A DNA stretch of 64,000 nucleotides, from assembly GCA_028023455.1 (NCBI GenBank), contig JAQFVV010006221.1, forward strand, positions 1,370,001-1,434,000, read 5' to 3'. The stretch is from Epiperipatus broadwayi (Eukaryota; Onychophora; Udeonychophora; Euonychophora; Peripatidae). Position 1 is the first letter of the stretch; every line of letters begins with the position of its first letter. The notes under the pieces are model-generated. The model was given only the letters and a program-made list of their open reading frames with translations. It was not told where the DNA came from and did not search any database. Below are positions 58,086 to 64,000 of the stretch, piece by piece. The position numbers were made by a program, and so were the translations under genes.

Positions 58086-59074
58086 TTATTTTATTAATAA
58101 TGTATATCTAATCATATCCTATTCTAAATCTATTAGCATTTTGCTTATCACAGAAATCTCACCAAAATATTTAGTTGCTTTCTCACATTTCAATTAGTAT
58201 CTGTTAATATATGTTATAAGCAAACTTTTATTTCTATTGTAATAAATTTCCTGTTTCCAGATACTTTAACAGTATCGTCCCTCAGATCACAAAATATTAT
58301 AGATAACTTTTGAACTTTCTGTTAATTGTGGGCCCTAAACAATATTCCAAAACACTATAGATGAGAATGTTATTAAAATAAAAATACCATAATAAGAATC
58401 TATTATAACTTCATTATGATCTAATATTCTAACAAAATCTTAAATAAAAGATCTAACTAGGAAAAAATTAAATTATCCCACTGAGGTTAAACTTTTAAAA
58501 GAAAATTAAAGAGCCTCATAGCAATATATTTGGTATATTTTTCTGTCATGCTAATGTAATAATTTTTTTCAAGATTCAAGTAGGCTTGGGCCTTTTTTGA
58601 AAGTAGATTCTATAGTCAATTTAATAGGATACTTGATATTGTTCAATAGATGTACATTTAGTCGAGTGCGGATGCACTGAATATACAATTGAAAAAGTGT
58701 GATAGTAACATGATGTGCTCTTCATTACCAATGCAAGAGGGCATCGTATTAAGCCCATGGTTTACTTTAAAAATAAAATGCACTTTATATTATATAAACC
58801 AATTATTTCAATCCTGAAAAAATTTCCAATTTACATATGTAACAATAGCTTTATTTCAAAGAAATTTTATTAATGACGAAGATGTGGTTTTCAGAAAAGT
58901 CATTAAGATAAATCTGCGGATTTAGTCCAATGTAAAAAGACAGAATCTGGAATTCAAATTTTAGTTAAACAAAACGTTCATTTGATTATTTATTTTAATA
59001 AAATATTATTTAAAATTTGCTGTCATAGTGCTATCTTTTGCTTTGTCAGATAAGTTTTTACCATACAAAAAGTT

Positions 59075-59512
59075 AAACCACTAAACATCACATGATCACT
59101 ACCTCTTATACTAGCACATAAATGTTATTAAACAAGGCAAAACTCTCCATACAGTGGTGCCACCCTGTGCCAACCAGAGTAATCAATGGATGCCAGAAGG
59201 TTTGTGCATAAAATCCCTATCTAGTGCAGACCCATACGACTATATAAGCTATTGAGCTTAGATTGAAAAATATTATTGTGTTTTCAATTTCATTCTCATA
59301 GTTTTGTAGTTAAGTAGAGATAAAGGTGGCTGCTGGAGGGTTGCATCAGACCCTAAGATCTAAGTGCAGTGCTCTCACAAGCCAGAAACTAGTCTGGGGA
59401 TATTGGATGAGTAGGCACTAGATAGGGATTTTATGCACAAGCTTTCTGGCATCCATTGATTGCTTTGTTTGGCATAGGGTGGCACTACTGTATGGAGAGT
59501 TTTGCTTACTGA
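59075..59512. mobile_element. HHR-B element, inverted dimer
   Basis: Starts TAAACATCACATGATCACTA, inner end AAACAAGGCAAAACTCTCCA, inverted partner TGGCACTACTGTATGGAGAG at 59488. The centre has a body like that of 10620-10820. The hammerhead has lost CTGATGA and one side of stem II (CTCACAAGCCAGAAACTAGT remains). Confidence 0.75.
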
Positions 59513-60132
59513 AAAGTTATTGTAACATTAAACAAATATTTAAAAGTGAAAAAAATTTCTAGATGATTTTCCTGAGTGCATTTAATGCCGTTATTTTTGT
59601 GAATATTATTTTAAACCTTTTGCTCATGTATATTAAATAAAAGAATGGTTTCAAAGTCTATTCAACTAAAAGCTTCTCCTCAGTAAGTTTTCAGAAGTAA
59701 GAGGTTTGCCCTGCATCGTTTAGTGCAGCGGTAGAATGTAGAACTAAGTAATTGATTTTAGTTTTGACACCCCCAATAACTTGAACTTCTTATGAATTCC
59801 CGAGTGATAGAGCCATTTGATAATTTAATTTAGCAAGAGTTTTCAAAATTGTTAATTTTCATTAATGAAAATAATAATTAATCCCACTTGAAATTTATTT
59901 AAAAAAAAATTGTAATAACAGTGAAAATTATTTAAAATAAATCATTACCAGTCGTCACAATATTAATTTAACTTCCCATAATGCAATATAAATATACTGT
60001 AATTTTAAAAATGTCATAAAAAATAGAAGTTATTATAATTGTTATTATATATTGAATTGATAATTGACAGTGTTAAATGTTTTAAATATTTAATAGTTAT
60101 TTAGCAAACAATACAATGATTCTTTAAAATTA

Positions 60133-60180
60133 AAACAGGCAAAACTCACTATACGTATTGCCACACACAGCAAGCATAAC
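60133..60180. mobile_element. HHR-B terminus fragment
   Basis: AAAACAGGCAAAACTCACTA and ACGTATTGCCACACACAGCA match the left inner end only. Confidence 0.55.
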
Positions 60181-60504
60181 TTGCAGACTAAATCACCCTT
60201 ATTTTTCAATTTAGGTGTATATTCCCTTGTTGCTAACAATTCTGTTTGAGTTTTAAACAGTAAACTATTTTCCTTGCTATTATCATAAATTAACTAATTA
60301 ACTCGGACTCAATATTCTGTTTACTTCTATATATATTTAAATCTTCTTACTCTCCATACTAGTTCTCAACCTTTCCATCTCCTTATTTTTTATTCATGCA
60401 TCTATTCTTCTATACCATTCCTTGCCACTATAACACTCAACAATTCTCCTAACCCAATCAACCCATTTTTTGTATAAGTATACTGACATAAATTCTTTAT
60501 CCAA

Positions 60505-60670
60505 ATCTTATAGAAAACCCTCCATACAGTAGCACTATCCAATGCAAGCTTTAGTGATCAATGGATGCAAGAAGGTTTCTGCATAAAATCTTTATCTAGT
60601 GCCTACACATTCAATATCCCCAAATCAGTTTTTAGCTTGTAGCCTTCATCAGTGAAAAGATTTAAGATTC
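60505..60670 (-). mobile_element. HHR-B element with decayed hammerhead
   Basis: Minus strand: TTTTCACTGATGAAGGCTAC, AAGCTAAAAACTGATTTGGG, so GAAA has become AAAA. Stem I still pairs. The left end (CCCTCCATACAGTAGCAC) is present. Confidence 0.65.
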
Positions 60671-60882
60671 ATTATATATATCATATGTAATAATATGGCT
60701 AAAAACTGATTTAATGTTACATAAATGTCAACTAATTATAGCAATCAGTTATTAAATTTTCCTCATAAATTTGTTTAAAGTTATTTTAGAAATAAGTGAC
60801 TTGATGTTTTCCAGTTGTTATTTATGTGATGAAATAATCTATGTAATTTGTCTTTATTTACAAATATTTATTATAATTTTAG

Positions 60883-61010
60883 CTTCATCCTGGCCATCTA
60901 ATATCAGCTTCTGTAATATCTGCTCCGGCTGCTCTGGCTGTTTCTAAACTCGTATATCCAGAAACGGAAGAATCACAAACAACAGTTAAACACATTATAT
61001 TTGAAAAAGG
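60883..61010 (+). CDS. SLC28/CNT nucleoside transporter-like gene, exon D
   Basis: 42 codons plus two bases, acceptor AATTTTAG, donor AAAGG|GTAACA (phase 2, weak consensus). The peptide LHPGHLISASVISAPAALAV continues SKLVYPETEESQ, the hallmark CNT segment SSSHLISASVMSAPAALAVSKLFYPETE. It joins exon C with no gap. The remaining TTVKHIIFEKG is in the variable loop before the second half of the protein. The second half (HP2 and TM7, holding the ribose-binding Glu/Asn/Ser residues of the bacterial structure) is not in this window, so its conservation cannot be judged here. The 3-prime boundary is less certain than the others because reading through gives a stop almost at once. Confidence 0.87.
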
Positions 61011-61044
61011 GTAACAATAGCTTTTAGTTTTATATTGTTGTGTG

Positions 61045-61115
61045 AGAAAGGACTATGTAGTGCAGAGGTACTGCATCTTCCTAATATGATAATGAATAGG
61101 GCTCAAATCTGGACC
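61045..61115 (+). mobile_element. tRNA-derived SINE-like segment
   Basis: GGACTATGTAGTGCAGAGGT (A-box-like), CTGCATCTTCCTAATATGAT and AGGGCTCAAATCTGG (B-box-like). Confidence 0.45.
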
Positions 61116-62164
61116 AAGTAAAAAAAGTTACAAAAGTTTAGAATTTTTCTCTGGTTCATAACAATTTCAGCTATTCATCCAACAAGATCAGTAATATCTT
61201 GTGATAGGATAAAAAAGATGGAAAAAGATTGAACCCCTATCATTAAACATTTAGCTAGCCTGATGAATACTGCCTTTTCCTTCACTAATTTTATAAATGC
61301 TATTATATAAACACTTGACTTTTCTGTAGAGTATTTATTAAAAATGATTGTTTGCCCCCCCCCCCAAACATATATATATACACCTTTACCCCGCTTAGCG
61401 ATGGCAATTGGTCCTCCAAAAGTCATCATTATGCAAGAATATCATATACAGAATACGCATTTATAATGAAGGTTTATGGGGGAAAAATTGGTTGGTTCCA
61501 GTCGACATAAAATATCCACATTGGTTTCCAAGCTCAAAGATTTTTTTGATTTTTTCATGGCAATGATGACTAAATACAGTATCTAAAAAGAAAAGTTTTA
61601 TATCACTAGGGGAAAAAATGCATATTTTCACTGTTTAAAAAGTACAGTACAGCAAAAAGAAAGAGAAAGTGAAACTAAATTTGAATTTAAGAGTTTTTAT
61701 ATTCTTCCGCAAAAGTTTTTCATTATAATGAAAGAAAAAATCCATACTGAAGTGCATTTTTTTAAAAATTTGTATTGCAGTACATATTACTGTACATTTA
61801 TGTTTATTACTTCTGTGAAATTATTCAAATTAAAAAACAATGTTCAATTATAAATGATTTAATTGAACATAAAGATTTATTACTGTACTCCAGAGTAACA
61901 AAAGGCTTAATTTGTATTATAAATCAGTCAACTTTAGAAAAAAAAAAATCAACTTATTTTAAAAGAAAAAAAACTCTTTTCTAATTTTTTAAAAGATACA
62001 CTAAGTTTATTTTTCTTATTGTATATTTTTAGTAATGTAATAGTGCCTCCCCTCCCCCTCCGTTCATGTAGAAAGATTATTTATTAACATTTATTTTAAA
62101 TGCAATCTTTTTTTTAAAAAAAAATGTTTTTCTTTTGATTTGAAATCATGTGGGTGTACGTATT

Positions 62165-62320
62165 CCTGAAAGTTTGTGATGATGGTATTTTAGTTGCACT
62201 ATTTTCATCATCTAATATAAGTGTTGAATGTTTAGAAAAATTAATCTTTATTTAAATAATCCAAGTACTGTACATTATATTTAAATAAAGTTTAATTTTT
62301 CTAAAGACATTCAACACTTA
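62165..62320. repeat. Imperfect palindrome related to 13265-13600
   Basis: AGTGTTGAATGTTTAGAAAAATTAA pairs with TTAATTTTTCTAAAGACATT (62218-62316), here cited in part. CTGAAAGTTTGTGATGATGG and the CATTCAACACT end resemble sequences around 13275 and 13560. Confidence 0.65.
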
Positions 62321-63254
62321 TATGTATATAGTATTATAGATTTAGTAATTAATTATATATATTATTATATATATTTTAAGTTTATACATTCTATATTCAA
62401 AATATGAAATACAGCACTAACATTGTGTTTTATGAATAAAATATTGTATGTGCTATACAATGTACTTTTGCTTTTGGGTAAAATGAATTTAAAATATCTA
62501 TTCTCTGATGTTACCAGTGATGCAAAATTCAAGATGTCTGCCAAAAAATTTTTTTCCTGATTGTTATAGTAGTGGGTACAAATTGATGATGATCGCTATT
62601 GTGAAATATTGTTAAATAGCCAATCACTAAGAAGGGTAAAGGTGTGTATATATATATTGTAATGCTTGCAACAACTAAGTTGTAAAAACACTATACATAT
62701 ATATATATATGCATTACATATGTTTTGAATAGTTTAAATATATAGCTTAAAAATAGGTTTTTAAGAATAAATTAAAAATATTGCATTAGATTTTTTTAGA
62801 GTAGATTTGTTTTTATTAAGAATATGGGTGGAGAAAGACTCCTGTTTAGATAAAGATTTAGAACCCACTCTTTTTTTTATAATTGAAAAAAAAGAGGAAA
62901 ATAAATGTTAAGAGATTTTAAAATAAAACTTTCAATAAACAATAAAATTAAGTAATTAAGGTAATCTTGTAAACTATCTCATTGACAGGAAAGCACTTAA
63001 ATTTTGGAAATATTCCTGGGCAATAAGATAGTAGATTAATCTAAGAGAAGATTAGATAAATAAATTTTACTTAAAAAAATTAAAACTGAAATTTTGATAA
63101 AAGTGGACAATAGGAGAGGTAGGTATAAAAGTAGTAGCTTGTCTATTGTTATTATGATAATTCCTCCAATTTTGTGTGTAATGTAGTCAACAAGATCATC
63201 AGAGAATGTTATTTTGAACTGTGTAAAATCTAAAAGTAAAAGTTGTAAAAGCAA

Positions 63255-63520
63255 TGACATGTGTTGCTAAAGAACTTCAGGGGTGTTGGTAGGGCTTTCA
63301 TGTCCCAGGTCCCCAGCACCATCAGTTTCTCTCACCTGAGATCAGTGCCTCAACCATAATATAGACTGCTGCATGCTCTCTCCTATTGTCATTCAGAAGC
63401 ATGGAAAGAAACTAAGGAAAGTCACCACTGAAGACCAAATGGCAACTATGAGGAAAATCAGAAATGAAAGGAAATATACTGACTGCCAAAAAATGATGTC
63501 TTCTTCCCATTAAAAAACCT
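63255..63520. other. Balanced-composition patch of unknown origin
   Basis: GGGGTGTTGGTAGGGCTTTC, CCAGGTCCCCAGCACC and CATGGAAAGAAACTAAGGAA stand out against the AT-rich intron. It could be a processed transcript or an element fragment; no frame is open over its length and no domain was recognised. Confidence 0.35.
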
Positions 63521-64000
63521 TGATAAATATAAACATTCTAAGTTGTAAATTGTCTAGACCCCATTAAAAAAAATGGATTATTAAAAGGATGGATGATCAA
63601 TATTATAAATGATATTGAATGTTAGATAATTATTATATGTGTATTTTATTAGATTATAAATATACATGTGTTATTAAAATATTTAATCGATTGTGTGCAT
63701 ATGAATAAAAAGTGTTTATTTAAATGATGCTGGTTTATTTTTCTCTTTTAACTGCATCACTATGATTATAAGATTATAATTATTTCCATGCACTTATTAT
63801 TAATGCATTGGGTCCCATGTTCAAGATTTTGAAGCTATCCTGGATAAGTATCAAGTGCTGGGTTCATGTTCCCTTTGTCCAGGCATGCTGGCTATATAAG
63901 GTTTATAAGGCAGATGGCACCTGAGATTCATCTCAAAACAAATAAAGTGCTTTGAATGATTGGTGTTTCCCAGTAGTGTGGAGGGATGCCATGGTCAGTA

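Larger units (their letters stand above)
61011..64000 (+). other. Intron after CNT exon D (incomplete)
   Basis: Starts with GTAACA after exon D. The next expected CNT segment (a GA-rich linker and the following helix) was not found before 64000, so the next exon probably lies outside. Contains a tRNA-like SINE (61045-61115), an imperfect palindrome (62218-62316) and two patches of more balanced base composition (63255-63520 and 63790-64000) of unknown origin. Confidence 0.55.

Noticed and set aside
63255-63520. A possible additional host exon
   Set aside because: No long open frame, no match to the next CNT segment, and no convincing pair of splice sites.

Overview
This window looks like nuclear DNA of an animal (metazoan). 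It is very AT-rich (about three quarters A+T by eye), has no prokaryotic gene layout, and is packed with retroelements, SINE-like repeats, MITEs and long microsatellites. The only host gene I recognise is on the + strand. It is a member of the SLC28 / concentrative nucleoside transporter (CNT) family, of which four consecutive exons are visible (15012-15212, 26993-27154, 51841-51966, 60883-61010). The first three junctions fall between codons, and the introns are about 11.8, 24.7 and 8.9 kb. The four exons read as one uninterrupted 205-codon stretch that aligns with the middle of CNT proteins. However, the usually conserved GNIFVGQTE-type signature is replaced, so the expected Na+ and nucleobase contacts are lost. 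Earlier exons, if inside the window, were not recognised; later exons lie beyond 64000.

Most of the rest is mobile DNA. (1) Penelope-like elements (PLEs): a nearly complete but broken copy with RT, GIY-YIG domain and flanking inverted repeats (38560-40546), a copy split into two opposite-facing pieces (about 3930-5047), and remnants at 5134-5556, 10043-10420 and 50490-50700. (2) A dead hAT transposon of the ZBED5/SCAND3-like group with TIRs and an 8-bp target duplication (22645-25469). (3) A fragment of a LINE endonuclease (44840-45357). (4) LTR-like promoter fragments, several tRNA-derived SINEs, MITEs with long TIRs (1530-1690, 46417-46761) and larger inverted-repeat elements (17653-19615, 27945-30462). 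(5) Long (GA)n, (ATT)n and (AGT)n arrays.

The most striking system is a set of repeats that carry type-I hammerhead ribozyme (HHR) motifs. By eye about twenty HHR-like cores occur in 64 kb, in at least five distinguishable families, here called A, B, C, D/E and F. Several have a complete core (CTGANGA, stem II, GAAA), a very short stem III ending in an NUH triplet, and a two-part stem I with an internal loop. Family A (40600-42492) is a tandem retrozyme-like array of about 397-415-nt units arranged as a giant inverted repeat directly next to the PLE. Family C carries pol III-like box sequences. Families B and C commonly sit as head-to-head inverted dimers, and three elements are flanked by 13-16-bp target duplications, which points to retrotransposition rather than cut-and-paste movement. 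My working model is that PLE-type machinery (or a LINE) mobilised self-cleaving RNAs (retrozymes) into the introns of this CNT gene.

The species cannot be named from the sequence. HHR-bearing SINE-like repeats together with PLEs are known in several invertebrate groups, including flatworms and molluscs, but I see nothing that decides the phylum.
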